Part shown: piece after piece, positions 1 to 9,415 of the stretch
Layout of the letters: every line of letters begins with the position of its first letter
Numbering within the stretch: the stretch's first letter is position 1
Source of the DNA: Clostridiaceae bacterium
GTDB taxonomy: Bacteria > Bacillota > Clostridia > Lachnospirales > Lachnospiraceae
DNA: 64,000 nucleotides
NCBI GenBank assembly: GCA_910575435.1
Contig: CAJTGI010000005.1
Coordinates: 203,574 to 267,573, forward strand
Direction of reading: 5' to 3'
Made by a program: the position numbers and the translations under genes
The notes under the pieces: generated by a model
The model's database searches: none
Seen by the model: the letters and a program-made list of their open reading frames with translations, nothing else
Told to the model about the DNA's origin: nothing

Positions 1-2312
1 TTCACCGTATATGATGCCCCGTTCTTGTCTTTCACAGTGGTGGCAACTGACAATTTCTTAGCAGATTTGCCCTTCTTTGCCAGCCCGGCCAGAGTGACAG
101 TGCCCTTCTTGGAAGAAGCCGCCTTGGTAACCTTATACTTGTAATTCCCTGCTGTAAATGAGGCTCCCTTCTTCAATGCCGGCTTGCTGCTAGGAGCTGG
201 CTGATTTGTCTGACTCGGAGGCGGGGTGCTGGAACTGCCGCCAAGCTTTTCCCCAGTCTCCGGATTCACATATTCGCCGCTGGCAATGTCTGCCAATGGC
301 TTATCCAGACCGGTAATCTTGAAACTAATCTCGATACTCTTCTGAGGCAATACCAATGTCTCGTTCTCATTGGCAGCACCCAGTCCCAAGGAATTCTTAT
401 TGTCCGCATCATACACGTTGATCGCCATGAAATCCAGATACTTGTCATCCTTCTTGATAATCAAGTCAAAGGGAGCGTCCGTAGTTTCTTTTCCGTCAAA
501 TTTTACGGTAGCATTTGTCACCTTAATATCCGGATACAGTTTTCTTTCAATATCCGTAGATACTCCCAGCATTTTGAAGGAGTTCGCCGCAGACAGGTCA
601 ATGCCTTCGATAGATACCGTATACTGACCATCCGCTGTCATCTGCACATCCACGACCTTAGCCTTTTCTGCTGAAATCTCACTTCCTGCCGCATGGATAT
701 ACTCCCAACTGTGCTCATTCTTTGACAACGCCCTGAGAGGCTTATACACATTACGGTAATCCCATGTGCTAGTCTGATACAACACATAGGCATGAAGTCC
801 GGGCGTTCCCCATAATTTGCTGTCCAGATAAGGGGGAATCTTCCTCGTGTCAGTTTCGCCCTGGGAAGGCTTGCCGCCGGTCACCCGGTCAATATCGGTA
901 TTACCCTTTGTCTGATTTACCGTATTGTAGAATATGGCAATATCCTTATAATTAATCTCCGGTTTCGTCCGATCAAAGAATGCTCCGGTGTCCCAAAGCA
1001 CCGGCACAGCATGATACTTCGCCCCTTCCGTGGCGGTATCATAGAGCCACTGGGTTACGCTGCCAGTCACGCCGGAAGGATTGCAGAATCCGCACTCTCC
1101 TATGATAGCGGCATAGCCCTCATCGCTAAACCTCTTCAAGTTTGCAAAAAAATTCTTCGTGTACTCCTGATCTTTCTTGGTATACGTTCCCGTTGCTCCA
1201 TCCAGCGCAAAATCCGTAGGCGCATAATAATGTACAGACACAAACAACTTATTCTTGCCATTGGCTTCCGTATCCTTGGGCATCTGGAATCTTTCATCGG
1301 CAGTCTTTCCCATATCCGTGTCATAGCCAGGAATCAACAGGTGTCTGGTAGCATTGTTTCCACCTGTGCCGCGGACGATATCTACAAACTTCTGATTAAT
1401 CTCATTGACTTTCTTGTACAGGGCATCCGTCTTCAAGTCGCCACCCAGTACCTCCACGTCTTTTCCCGCATTGTCGGGCTTAGCATATCCCTTGGCAGGT
1501 CCGTTGAGGCAGATGGCATCATTCAGCCTGTCTCCCAATTCCTCGTTGGCACCCTCGAGAATCAAATGGTCTGAATAATCCTTGAAACGCTCAGAAATCT
1601 GCGTCCAATAGCGCTCATACCTCTTCATTGCATTGGCACGGGTCTCCTCGTCGGGAACCTTCTCGCCAGCCTCATTTCTCTTGCAGGCACCAAACTGCCC
1701 CCACCACTGGTTATCCCAATGATCGTTAATCACCACGTACATACCATTGTCCAAAGCGTAGTTTGCCACCTCTTCTACCCTGTCCAGCAGCGCACCCCTG
1801 ATGGTATATGTGCCATCATCGATATCGCCATTGCTCCAAGCCACCGGAATGCGCAGCGTATTGAATCCATAGGTGTGCAGCAGGTCAATGTATGCCCTGG
1901 TGGTAATCGGCTGATTCCACCCCTTGTCATAGTCAGTCTTGGTAAGATTTGCCTTGTTCTCCACAGGATACACGGCCTCCATGGTATTTCCCAAGTTAAT
2001 GCCCATGCCCATCTCTTTGTCAGCCAGTTGCTGGGATGTCATGTCCGCACGCATGCTGCCATTGTCCTTCACCGTAATCTTGGTGCCGTCAGAGAGCGTC
2101 ACTTCCCGTCCATCCCCAATATTAGACTTGTCATTCCATTCCTTCCGCAGGTCGATATCCTCTGCCTCCAGAATCTTTGTCAGTTCCTTGGCATTCTCAT
2201 CATCTGCTGATGCAATCATGCCATTTTCCATGGCATAGATGCCACTGCCCGATGCCACCATGGCAAGAGCCAGCACATTTGCCACGATTTTGCTGTGTAA
2301 ACCTCTTTTCAT
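1..2312 (-). CDS. secreted GH5-family endoglucanase (cellulase), 3' end cut by window edge
   Basis: Glycoside hydrolase family 5 enzyme, expected to cut beta-1,4-glucans outside the cell. The first 770 residues are visible; the C-terminus lies beyond base 1. A signal peptide covers about residues 1-36. The catalytic domain opens with GINLGNTMEA (104-113), has HYYAPTDFA, the acid/base motif GANEEL (Glu257) and the nucleophile motif IGECGF (Glu406). A beta-rich module follows (about 550-680), then a Ser/Pro linker (about 688-708), then the start of a Lys-rich repeat module (YKVTKA..GTVTLAGLAKK) of the kind seen in clostridial surface proteins. The start has GGAGG 7 nt upstream. The gene is first in its transcript, with AT-rich DNA upstream. 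Certain as GH5; exact substrate is inferred. Confidence 0.9.
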   Translation of the reverse strand, partial: MKRGLHSKIVANVLALAMVASGSGIYAMENGMIASADDENAKELTKILEAEDIDLRKEWNDKSNIGDGREVTLSDGTKITVKDNGSMRADMTSQQLADKEMGMGINLGNTMEAVYPVENKANLTKTDYDKGWNQPITTRAYIDLLHTYGFNTLRIPVAWSNGDIDDGTYTIRGALLDRVEEVANYALDNGMYVVINDHWDNQWWGQFGACKRNEAGEKVPDEETRANAMKRYERYWTQISERFKDYSDHLILEGANEELGDRLNDAICLNGPAKGYAKPDNAGKDVEVLGGDLKTDALYKKVNEINQKFVDIVRGTGGNNATRHLLIPGYDTDMGKTADERFQMPKDTEANGKNKLFVSVHYYAPTDFALDGATGTYTKKDQEYTKNFFANLKRFSDEGYAAIIGECGFCNPSGVTGSVTQWLYDTATEGAKYHAVPVLWDTGAFFDRTKPEINYKDIAIFYNTVNQTKGNTDIDRVTGGKPSQGETDTRKIPPYLDSKLWGTPGLHAYVLYQTSTWDYRNVYKPLRALSKNEHSWEYIHAAGSEISAEKAKVVDVQMTADGQYTVSIEGIDLSAANSFKMLGVSTDIERKLYPDIKVTNATVKFDGKETTDAPFDLIIKKDDKYLDFMAINVYDADNKNSLGLGAANENETLVLPQKSIEISFKITGLDKPLADIASGEYVNPETGEKLGGSSSTPPPSQTNQPAPSSKPALKKGASFTAGNYKYKVTKAASSKKGTVTLAGLAKKGKSAKKLSVATTVKDKNGASYTV

Positions 2313-2489
2313 TCGCTATCCTCCTATAAAAATTGTTTTTCCCTCTCATAATTTATTGATAGTACAAGAAATTATGATATAGATAGTTATAGTTTATAAT
2401 ACTTTATCTATAATAAATATAACATTATTCTACGAAACTATAACATTTGTATTTAATACCTTTGATGAATCATTTAGCGGTCAAATCCC

Positions 2490-2768
2490 CTACCCATCCT
2501 CCTCGATGACCTGTATCTCCAGATAGTCAAAGTCGATCTCCTCGATAAAGGAATCCCCGGAAAACCGAGTCTTATCCCCCCGTTTAAATTCCTTCACATT
2601 GACATCCAGCCAGATGGGCTTTCCCAGGTCAAAAGCGTAGCAGATTTCCTCCACTGCGTCAAATACCTTCCTCGTGCGGTTCTTCTCCGTCTCCGGCGCC
2701 CCGTCGCACACCGTGAGATCCCTCACCAATCGATTGTCCTTCCAAATCTTCCCCCACATACGAAACAT
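2490..2768 (-). CDS. small conserved hypothetical protein, 92 aa
   Basis: Unrecognised acidic 92-residue soluble protein with no signal peptide or membrane segment. It begins MFRMWGKIWKDNRLVRD and ends in an acidic stretch (EEIDFDYLEIQVIEEDG). The start is preceded by GGGAGGG with 7 nt spacing, so translation is likely. It lies 76 bp downstream of the nucleoid-associated protein gene on the same strand and may be cotranscribed with it. No catalytic motif is seen. Supported as a real gene by the ribosome site and the absence of a better frame. Confidence 0.65.
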   Translation of the reverse strand: MFRMWGKIWKDNRLVRDLTVCDGAPETEKNRTRKVFDAVEEICYAFDLGKPIWLDVNVKEFKRGDKTRFSGDSFIEEIDFDYLEIQVIEEDG

Positions 2769-2844
2769 GCTTCATCCCTCCCGACACAACTTCGCAATCC
2801 ATCGTTGCCATTCACGGCCATTTTCTATAACTTGCATATACTGG

Positions 2845-3858
2845 CTATCTTGTGGAAATCCGATTGATATTCTTGATCAGCACGGAGATCGTCCCATCCC
2901 CATTGGTGATAAATTCCACCTGATTGGCATCCTGGTACTGCTCCATGGGAATGTTGATCTCAATTCCCGTATCCGTCTTTAGATACTGCTTCTCAAACTT
3001 CCTGGTGGTCGCCTGGCTCTGGGGTGCCACCTCTGCCTTTTCCATATGGTATTTCTCCATCTTGGCATCAAACTCTTCCTTGATTTCCGGCGCATCTCCA
3101 TAGATTTTCTCGCTAATCTTCTCCACGTTCAGGGAGCCGCGCTCCTGGATCTCACGCTTGATGATGCTCTTGGCCTCCATCTGCTTCGCAGGCTCTTCCC
3201 CGTAGTGCTTCTTATTCACCTGCTCCACCGCCTTGGCCACCACCGCAAGCTTGGACTTGGAGGACATGCTGGCACGGCAGCGGAGAAACAGTTCTGACAG
3301 GTAGTTTACCTTCGACCCATTGATATCATACTTCCTCTCCACGATCTGCACGGAATCATCCCCAAGATTGATGATGATCGCCTCCGACAGCTTCACTCCG
3401 GCGGAAGGCAGGGTGGACTGGTAGCAGATGATCTGATTCACATTGCCCTTCTCTGCCGCCCCGGTCATATGTACGAAACTCTCTTTATAATTCATCTTTA
3501 GGAGCGCAAGATACCCCGCACCCCGGGCGCTAAAAGTTAATACCGCCAGATCCCCGCTGGGAATGGACACATTGGCATTCATGATGCGATACAGCAGATC
3601 TGCCAGTTTCTTGCTGAAAGGAATCAAATCTTCTTCCCGAAAATCCTTCACCAGCTCATACGCCTCCGAGGGCTCTTCCTGGGAAAAATAGCATTTCTTC
3701 AAGTCATCCCCGGACAATAGCTTCCACAGATGCCCCCGAAAGAATTCATCAATCTGGGGGGTGATGTCCAATTCCTCCTCCGAATACACCGGATAGCCCA
3801 ATTCTCCATCCAGGATATGGACGATTCCCCTGCGAATGGCAATATCTTCCTGATTCAT
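2845..3858 (-). CDS. nucleoid-associated protein, NdpA/YejK family
   Basis: Protein of 337 aa resembling the 37-kDa nucleoid-associated protein family (PF04245) found in many clostridia. Family-like features are the opening IAIRRGIVHILDGELG, a central segment with FVHMTGAAEKGNVNQIICYQ, and the C-terminal ITNGDGTISVLIKNI. No membrane segment or enzyme motif is present; binding to DNA or RNA in the cytoplasm is the family expectation and is not shown here. The ribosome site is GAGGTG. It lies between an alcohol dehydrogenase gene and a small unknown gene, all on one strand with short gaps. Confidence 0.75.
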   Translation of the reverse strand: MNQEDIAIRRGIVHILDGELGYPVYSEEELDITPQIDEFFRGHLWKLLSGDDLKKCYFSQEEPSEAYELVKDFREEDLIPFSKKLADLLYRIMNANVSIPSGDLAVLTFSARGAGYLALLKMNYKESFVHMTGAAEKGNVNQIICYQSTLPSAGVKLSEAIIINLGDDSVQIVERKYDINGSKVNYLSELFLRCRASMSSKSKLAVVAKAVEQVNKKHYGEEPAKQMEAKSIIKREIQERGSLNVEKISEKIYGDAPEIKEEFDAKMEKYHMEKAEVAPQSQATTRKFEKQYLKTDTGIEINIPMEQYQDANQVEFITNGDGTISVLIKNINRISTR

Positions 3859-3889
3859 CGATTCACCTCGCCTTTCCTCCCGCTTCCCG

Positions 3890-4972
3890 TCAAACAGGCC
3901 ACATCTCCCGCACTACCTCCTCTGTCGCCTCGAAGATGGGCGTGGACAATTTCTCGGGATTGGCCATCACGCCAGATACCATCTCCCCCACTTCCTCCTC
4001 TGTCAGGGAAACCGTTCCAAGCATCTCCCGAATAAAGCCCTCAAATTGCTCCAAACTGCCAAATCCTAAGGCCCGCAATGCCATGGTCACCTGAATCTCA
4101 TACTGCTCCGGCAACGCTCGGACAAATCCGGGCAGAAAAAGTCCCACCGCCTTTCCATGGGGCACGCCCTTGTGATAGGTGAGGTAATAGCTCAGGGCGT
4201 GGGGCAGGCTGGTGCTGGTGTGGCTGATCGCCATCCCCGCCAGGCTGGAGGCAAAGAGCAGCCGGTCATAATCCCCCTCCTCCGGCTCCATGCCGTAGAG
4301 CATCCCGGTGGCAGCGCCCCACACCTCCATGGCATACTGGCACAGCATCCTGCTATAATCCGTGGCTTTTGCATGAAAGCAGCTCTCCAGCATATGCCCC
4401 AGAGCATCGATGGCAGTATTTGTGATGACGGACAGAGGCGCTTTTTCCAGATATTTTCCATCAACCAGCGCCAGGTCGGGAAAGAACTTCTGGCTGATGC
4501 TCTGCTTCGTCTGCTTGTCCCGACGGGTCAGGATGGCATAGGGTGTCACCTCCGATCCCGTGCCGCAGGTGGTCGGCACTTCCACCACAGGCAGGGCCCG
4601 CAGGGAGATATTCTGGTACAGCACCTCCTCCGAACTGTCCCTGTTCTGAATCATCAGGGCAATGGCCTTGGCGGCATCCATGGGAGATCCGCCCCCCACG
4701 CCTACCACGAAGTCTACGCCCTCCTTCCTCCCCAGGAGGGCGGCCTCCATCACGCAGGCCACGGTAGGATTTTCCTCCACCCTGTCAAAGATGGCATAGG
4801 ACGTATGGGTGGCCTCCAACGCCTCTGTCACATCCTGAAGAGAGCCATTCTCCCTAGAAGAATGGGCCCCGGTGACAATCAGTGCCTTCTTTCCCAGCAA
4901 TGCCATCTCCTCCCGGTGATTCTTCACCGCCTCCCTCTCATGATATACTTTCGTCGGCATATAAAAATTCAT
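3890..4972 (-). CDS. iron-containing alcohol dehydrogenase
   Basis: Group III (Fe-dependent) alcohol dehydrogenase, about 360 aa, NAD(P)-dependent and cytoplasmic. The nucleotide motif GGGSPMD is at residues 93-99, followed by PTTCGTGSEVTPYA. Candidate metal ligands are the Asp and His of DALGHMLES and the two His in LPHALSYYLTYHKGVPHG. Substrate cannot be read from sequence (short alcohols, butanol or a diol are possible). I place the start at the ATG at 4972 because AGGAG sits 5 nt upstream; an in-frame ATG 27 bp earlier lacks a site. The ribosome site is part of the recurring GCAGAAATGAGGA leader motif. Confidence 0.88.
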   Translation of the reverse strand: MNFYMPTKVYHEREAVKNHREEMALLGKKALIVTGAHSSRENGSLQDVTEALEATHTSYAIFDRVEENPTVACVMEAALLGRKEGVDFVVGVGGGSPMDAAKAIALMIQNRDSSEEVLYQNISLRALPVVEVPTTCGTGSEVTPYAILTRRDKQTKQSISQKFFPDLALVDGKYLEKAPLSVITNTAIDALGHMLESCFHAKATDYSRMLCQYAMEVWGAATGMLYGMEPEEGDYDRLLFASSLAGMAISHTSTSLPHALSYYLTYHKGVPHGKAVGLFLPGFVRALPEQYEIQVTMALRALGFGSLEQFEGFIREMLGTVSLTEEEVGEMVSGVMANPEKLSTPIFEATEEVVREMWPV

Positions 4973-5033
4973 CGTTCTCCTCATTTCTGCATTGTGCATA
5001 TCGTTCTTGCTCGTACTTTCCTTATTAGGATTC

Positions 5034-6239
5034 CTACAGTACCCTCTCCGCCCTCATCTGTTCATACAGGGGCTTTCTCACCTTCTTTCGGGTAATCTCT
5101 ACCAGCCCCAGCGGAGTCATGTCCACCAGCTTGGTGGGAATGCGGTCCTTATCTAATTCTTTCGACAAATAATCCAGCAATTCCTTCTTGCATTCCTCTC
5201 CCCTCATATCAATAAAATCCACCAGAATCATGCCGGACAGATTTCGAAGGCGGATTTGGTGGGCAATCTCCAGAGCCGCCTCCTTGTTGATATGCAGGAA
5301 GTTCTTTTGAACATCCATCTTTTTGTCGATCGCCTTTCCTGAATTTACATCAATGACTACCAATGCCTCCGTGGGCTGGATCACCAGGTATCCCCCGCTC
5401 TTTAGCCATACCTTCTGGGAGAGGGCATGGTCCAATTCCCGGTCAATATTGTACACGCACCGAAGCTTTCCTCTCTCTCCCTCCCACAGAGTCACGGGAA
5501 TCCTGTCCTGCCAGCCATTTTCTCCCACATAACTAACAATCCGCTTATAAAGCGTCTTAGAATCCGTAATGACCTCCTCCAAATCCGCCTCATAGGCATC
5601 AGTAATGCTGGACAGGTACCCCTCCGGTGCCCGGTATAGGCAGGCATGGGGCGATCTGTGCATCCCCGCCCTAAAAGTATCATGATAATGCTTCAGCAGC
5701 CGTTCCATTTCCTGGCAAATCTCCTCCGGAGATGCATTGGCACTGTTGGTTCTGGCTACGATGCTGTACTCCTCCGTGGCGTAACCATCCAGAACCTCCC
5801 GCAATTCCTCCCGCTTCTCCTGCCCCTTGATTTTTCTGGAAATGCCCAGGCCGGATTCCCCGTAGACGATGGCTAGGTACTTCCCCGGAAAGTTCACCTT
5901 CCCCGTGAGGGCGGGAGGCTTCTTCTTCTGCGCCTCCCGAGAAACCTGCACGATAATCTCATCTCCTACCAGAACCCTGCTCTCATCCTGCACCCTTCCC
6001 TGGGTATGTTTCGGGATCATGGACTCGCTCAAGGAAAGATATCCCATCATGTCAGGGCCAAATTCCACAAAGGCAGCGCCGAGATTCTTCACGATATTGC
6101 GTACCTTTCCCACATACACATTCCCCAAAATCCCGGCTCCCTCCCCAGACTCCACCTGGAACTGACTGACCTTGCCATTCTCCAGGGTCGCTGTGAGAAT
6201 GCAATTTTTCTGCCTCGTGATAACCAAAGTGTTACTCAT
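5034..6239 (-). CDS. rng: ribonuclease G/E family endoribonuclease
   Basis: Endoribonuclease of the Rne/Rng family, acting in rRNA maturation and mRNA decay. It has 401 aa from the ATG at 6239. An S1 RNA-binding domain is at the N-terminus (VGKVRNIVKNLGAAFVEFG) and the DNase I-like catalytic part carries VVIDVNSGKAIDK and ILVDFIDM, the two Asp clusters that bind Mg. The protein stops soon after LGLVEITRKKVRKPLYEQ, so the CPxC zinc-link and small domain of E. coli RNase G (489 aa) are absent. Its start overlaps the stop of the TIGR03936 gene by 8 bp, indicating coupling. The usual rplU-rpmA genes do not follow. Confidence 0.9.
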   Translation of the reverse strand: MSNTLVITRQKNCILTATLENGKVSQFQVESGEGAGILGNVYVGKVRNIVKNLGAAFVEFGPDMMGYLSLSESMIPKHTQGRVQDESRVLVGDEIIVQVSREAQKKKPPALTGKVNFPGKYLAIVYGESGLGISRKIKGQEKREELREVLDGYATEEYSIVARTNSANASPEEICQEMERLLKHYHDTFRAGMHRSPHACLYRAPEGYLSSITDAYEADLEEVITDSKTLYKRIVSYVGENGWQDRIPVTLWEGERGKLRCVYNIDRELDHALSQKVWLKSGGYLVIQPTEALVVIDVNSGKAIDKKMDVQKNFLHINKEAALEIAHQIRLRNLSGMILVDFIDMRGEECKKELLDYLSKELDKDRIPTKLVDMTPLGLVEITRKKVRKPLYEQMRAERVL

Positions 6240-7050
6240 CCATCTTTCCTTTCTCTCCATACTGCCACAAAGGCATCAGCTGGCAGACATCCTCCGACGT
6301 CCTGGTGTGGACTTCCCCTTTCTTCATGCCAATGTCCCCATACATTTCCAGCCTATGTACCTGATAATCTGTCCATCGGAAATCCTCTCCCTCCTGGGCA
6401 AACAATGCCTCCAGAACCAATTCCGGCTTGATATTCACCACGCTGCCCGCCGTAAGCTGCATGTATAGCGCGGGAAGGACTTCCTCCTCCAGCGAGGGCG
6501 TCCCGTAATCCACGCCAGTAAATTCCTGAAAATCTTGGAGGGAATCCGTCACCACATAAATATACTCCCGAATATCCATCATCCTCTCCGACCGCTTGCT
6601 CTTCTTCAGGATCATGATCTTGTCCTGGCGGCAAAAACGCTCCACCGCCTGCCGTCTGCGGGCCTCGTCCAGCAAAAAGCTCTCCTTCTCCGGCTTGACC
6701 CCAATCAGATAATCACAGGCAGCCAGCACCGCCATGGAAGTCTTGCTCTCCTCCTCCAGCACAGTAAAGTCCCTCACCCAAATTTCTTCATTCATCTGGG
6801 CATTGATCCGCTCCACAATCCGGGACACATCTTCGCCATCTTCCAGTGCGATATCCAGATATTCCCCATCGCTGCTCAGCCCAATCCCCAGAGGGGAGGC
6901 AAAAGACATGATCTGGTGGGGGGAAAAACCCTGGCTGTAACTGACAGCAATCCCCGCCCTGCGAAAGGCCTTCTGAAAATAGCGCATCACATCCAGATGG
7001 CCGATAAACCGCATAGAGCCGACCTTAGAAAATTTTAGCCTTGCTTTCAT
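6232..7050 (-). CDS. TIGR03936/DUF2344 family radical-SAM-associated protein
   Basis: Partner protein (272 aa) of the radical SAM protein encoded just upstream. Typical opening KARLKFSKVGSMRFIGHLDV and GFSPHQIMSFASPLGIG match the DUF2344 family, often fused to or adjacent to TIGR03960. The biochemical role is unknown; conserved linkage to rng suggests RNA or ribosome-linked modification. The start at 7050 is chosen from GGGAGGAAG 4 nt upstream, leaving an 11-bp gap after the upstream stop; a longer reading starting at 7083 would overlap that gene without a ribosome site. Confidence 0.88.
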   Translation of the reverse strand: MKARLKFSKVGSMRFIGHLDVMRYFQKAFRRAGIAVSYSQGFSPHQIMSFASPLGIGLSSDGEYLDIALEDGEDVSRIVERINAQMNEEIWVRDFTVLEEESKTSMAVLAACDYLIGVKPEKESFLLDEARRRQAVERFCRQDKIMILKKSKRSERMMDIREYIYVVTDSLQDFQEFTGVDYGTPSLEEEVLPALYMQLTAGSVVNIKPELVLEALFAQEGEDFRWTDYQVHRLEMYGDIGMKKGEVHTRTSEDVCQLMPLWQYGEKGKMDE

Positions 7051-7061
7051 CTCTTCCTCCC

Positions 7062-8921
7062 TCACTTCACGCACTCGCCGCATTGGAACCTAGCGGCCCC
7101 GCAGCCGCTGCATCTCTCCCGGCAGTTAGGCGTCACCAGCCCCTCCTTGGAACGGCGGTATTCCTGCAGCAAAAAGTTCTTCGTCACGCCGATATCAATA
7201 AAGTCCCAGGGAAAGATCTCTTCCTCCCCCCGCTCCCTCTTAATATAGAAATCCATCTCAAGCCCATGGTCCCGAAAAGCCTTCTCCCACAAATCATAGC
7301 GAAAATGCTCTGACCAAGCGTCATAGATGCAGCCATCCCGGTAAGCCTGTAAAATCACGTCGCACAGCCTGCGATCCCCCCTGGCAAATACCCCCTCCAG
7401 TTCTGACACATCCCCGTCATGGCAGTTGTACTTGATGCATTTTCCATTTCTCTGGCTCTTAATCTTGTCCAAAAGAAACATCCGCTTCTCCCCGGCATAT
7501 TCCTTAGAGACCATAGGCGCCCACTGAAAGGGCGTGAAAGGCTTTGGAACGAAAATAGAGGTACTTGTGACAATATTTACCTTTCCCTGCCGCTTCTCCT
7601 TCGGCACAGCCTCGTAATACTCCCTGGCAATCTTGTCCGACAGCACGGCAATCTCCTGGATATCCTCCTCCGTCTCCCCGGGAAGCCCAAGCATGAAGTA
7701 AAGTTTCACCCGGTTCCAGCCACCGATAAAGGCATCCCTGGCCCCCTTTAAAATCACTTCCTCCGTCAGCCCCTTATTGATCACGTCCCGCATTCTCTGG
7801 GAACCCGCCTCCGGTGCAAAGGTGAGGCTGCTCTTCCTCACATCCTGCACCTTGGACATCACATCCAGGGCAAAGGCGTCAATCCGCAGGGAGGGCAGGG
7901 AGATATTGACTCCCTTGTCCCGATATTCTTCAATCAGCCAATATACCAATTCCGGAAGTTCCTCGTAATCGCTAGAACTGAGAGAACTCAGGGAAATCTC
8001 GTCATGCCCTGTGGATTCCAGCATCACCTTCGCCCGCTGCTTCAAGAAAGAAAGCCCTCTGGCCCGTATGGGTCGATAGAGCATGCCCGCCTGGCAGAAC
8101 CGGCAGCCCCGGATGCATCCCCGCTGAATCTCCAGAACCACCCTGTCCTGGGTCACCTTGATATAGGGAACCAGAGGCTTCTCCGGATAGAAGGTATCCG
8201 ACATATCCCTCTCCACCTGCTTCTCCACCCTCTCCGGAGCCTCCGGCACCTTGGGGGAAAAAGAGGCGATGGTTCCATCCTCTTGATATGCCACCTCATA
8301 AAACTGTGGGACGTACAGCCCCGGAATCCGGGCCGCCATTTTCAGAAATTCCTGCCGGCTCTTGCCCGTGGGCTTCCAAGCCTTGTAGGCATCCAGCAGA
8401 TCATCATAGACCGTCTCCCCCTCGCCGATATAGAAGATATCAAAGAAATCCGCAATAGGCTCCGGATTGTAGGCGCAGGGCCCACCGCCTATCACGATGG
8501 GATCCTCCCGCCGCCTGTCCGAAGCCTTCAGGGGAATCTGGGAAAGTTCCAGAATCTGAAGAATATTCGTGTAGCACATCTCATACTGCAATGTAATCCC
8601 TAAAAAGTCAAAGTCCCTGATAGGATCCTGGCTCTCCAGGGCAAAGAGGGGAATCCCCCGCTCCCGCATGATTCTGTCCAAATCCACCCAGGGAGAGTAC
8701 ACCCGCTCGCAATAGGTGTCCTCCCGCCGGTTAAACATATCGTACAGAATCTGTATTCCAAGATGGGACATGCCAATCTCATATACGTCCGGAAAGCACA
8801 TGCAGAACCGGATGTCAATTTCCGACAAATCCTTCCTAGTCATATTGATTTCCCCGCCAATATATCTGGCAGGCTTTTCCACTGTCAATAAAATTTCATC
8901 ACTTAACGCTAATTTTCTCAT
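7062..8921 (-). CDS. TIGR03960 family B12-binding-domain/radical SAM protein
   Basis: Radical SAM protein of 619 aa. The N-terminal half contains a cobalamin-binding-like region (FPDVYEIGMSHLGIQILYDM; IGEGETVYDD). The radical SAM domain has the cluster motif CIRGCRFC, with Cys269, Cys273 and Cys276 (CxxxCxxC). The C-terminus ends in a Cys-rich tail (CRERCSGCGAARFQCGEC) that could hold a second cluster. The family has no proven reaction. It forms a tight operon with the DUF2344 gene and rng. AGGA lies 5 nt before the ATG at 8921; an ATG 6 nt earlier is too close to that site. Confidence 0.9.
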   Translation of the reverse strand: MRKLALSDEILLTVEKPARYIGGEINMTRKDLSEIDIRFCMCFPDVYEIGMSHLGIQILYDMFNRREDTYCERVYSPWVDLDRIMRERGIPLFALESQDPIRDFDFLGITLQYEMCYTNILQILELSQIPLKASDRRREDPIVIGGGPCAYNPEPIADFFDIFYIGEGETVYDDLLDAYKAWKPTGKSRQEFLKMAARIPGLYVPQFYEVAYQEDGTIASFSPKVPEAPERVEKQVERDMSDTFYPEKPLVPYIKVTQDRVVLEIQRGCIRGCRFCQAGMLYRPIRARGLSFLKQRAKVMLESTGHDEISLSSLSSSDYEELPELVYWLIEEYRDKGVNISLPSLRIDAFALDVMSKVQDVRKSSLTFAPEAGSQRMRDVINKGLTEEVILKGARDAFIGGWNRVKLYFMLGLPGETEEDIQEIAVLSDKIAREYYEAVPKEKRQGKVNIVTSTSIFVPKPFTPFQWAPMVSKEYAGEKRMFLLDKIKSQRNGKCIKYNCHDGDVSELEGVFARGDRRLCDVILQAYRDGCIYDAWSEHFRYDLWEKAFRDHGLEMDFYIKRERGEEEIFPWDFIDIGVTKNFLLQEYRRSKEGLVTPNCRERCSGCGAARFQCGECVK

Positions 8922-8931
8922 ATTCATCCTA

Positions 8932-9303
8932 CTACTTCTCCGCCGCTCCCGGAAGACGCTCCATCACATGGGACACTTCCCTGACCACCTGCTTCCACCT
9001 TGTATCATCCGACAGCATCTTCTCCAGACGCTCCCGGTTCCATCCCTGGATAGACACATCGAAATGTGCCCCCGCCATAAAAGCGAAAAAAAGTACCACC
9101 GCAGCCACGAAGCGCCAAAGGCCATACCGATGCCTGCTTTCCACCCGATCTACCACATCTTGTTCCGGCTCCGTCATTCCCAAGGTTCTCCTGTGTCCTC
9201 CGGCACTGGCACCAAATGCCATCTTCGCCGCTAGTACCTTATCCTGGCGACGTCCTGCCACACTGCCGCCATATTCCTCCTCCCGTCCATAAGACTGCTG
9301 CAT
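8932..9303 (-). CDS. small single-pass membrane protein of unknown function
   Basis: Unrecognised protein of 123 aa. An N-terminal polar, basic segment is followed by one membrane helix (WRFVAAVVLFFAFMAGAHFDV, about residues 85-105 of the longer reading) and a short C-terminal region (REVSHVMERLPG). The ATG at 9303 has GGGGG 6 nt upstream and gives a more plausible start than the longer frame at 9351. It is 10 bp upstream of the TIGR03960 gene and downstream of gpsA, so it is probably in the same operon. No function can be assigned. Confidence 0.6.
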   Translation of the reverse strand: MQQSYGREEEYGGSVAGRRQDKVLAAKMAFGASAGGHRRTLGMTEPEQDVVDRVESRHRYGLWRFVAAVVLFFAFMAGAHFDVSIQGWNRERLEKMLSDDTRWKQVVREVSHVMERLPGAAEK

Positions 9304-9415
9304 AAAAATCCCCCATTTCTGCCGCGCCCGCCGATTCAGCGGGAACACCAAAGCAAACTTCTCTGTTGTTTCTACTTATACGCAGACAGGCCATGAAATA
9401 TTACAGCGATCTCTT

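Noticed and set aside
4157..5095. Long plus-strand frame of 312 codons
   Set aside because: It lies entirely antisense to the alcohol dehydrogenase gene, whose motifs are clear.
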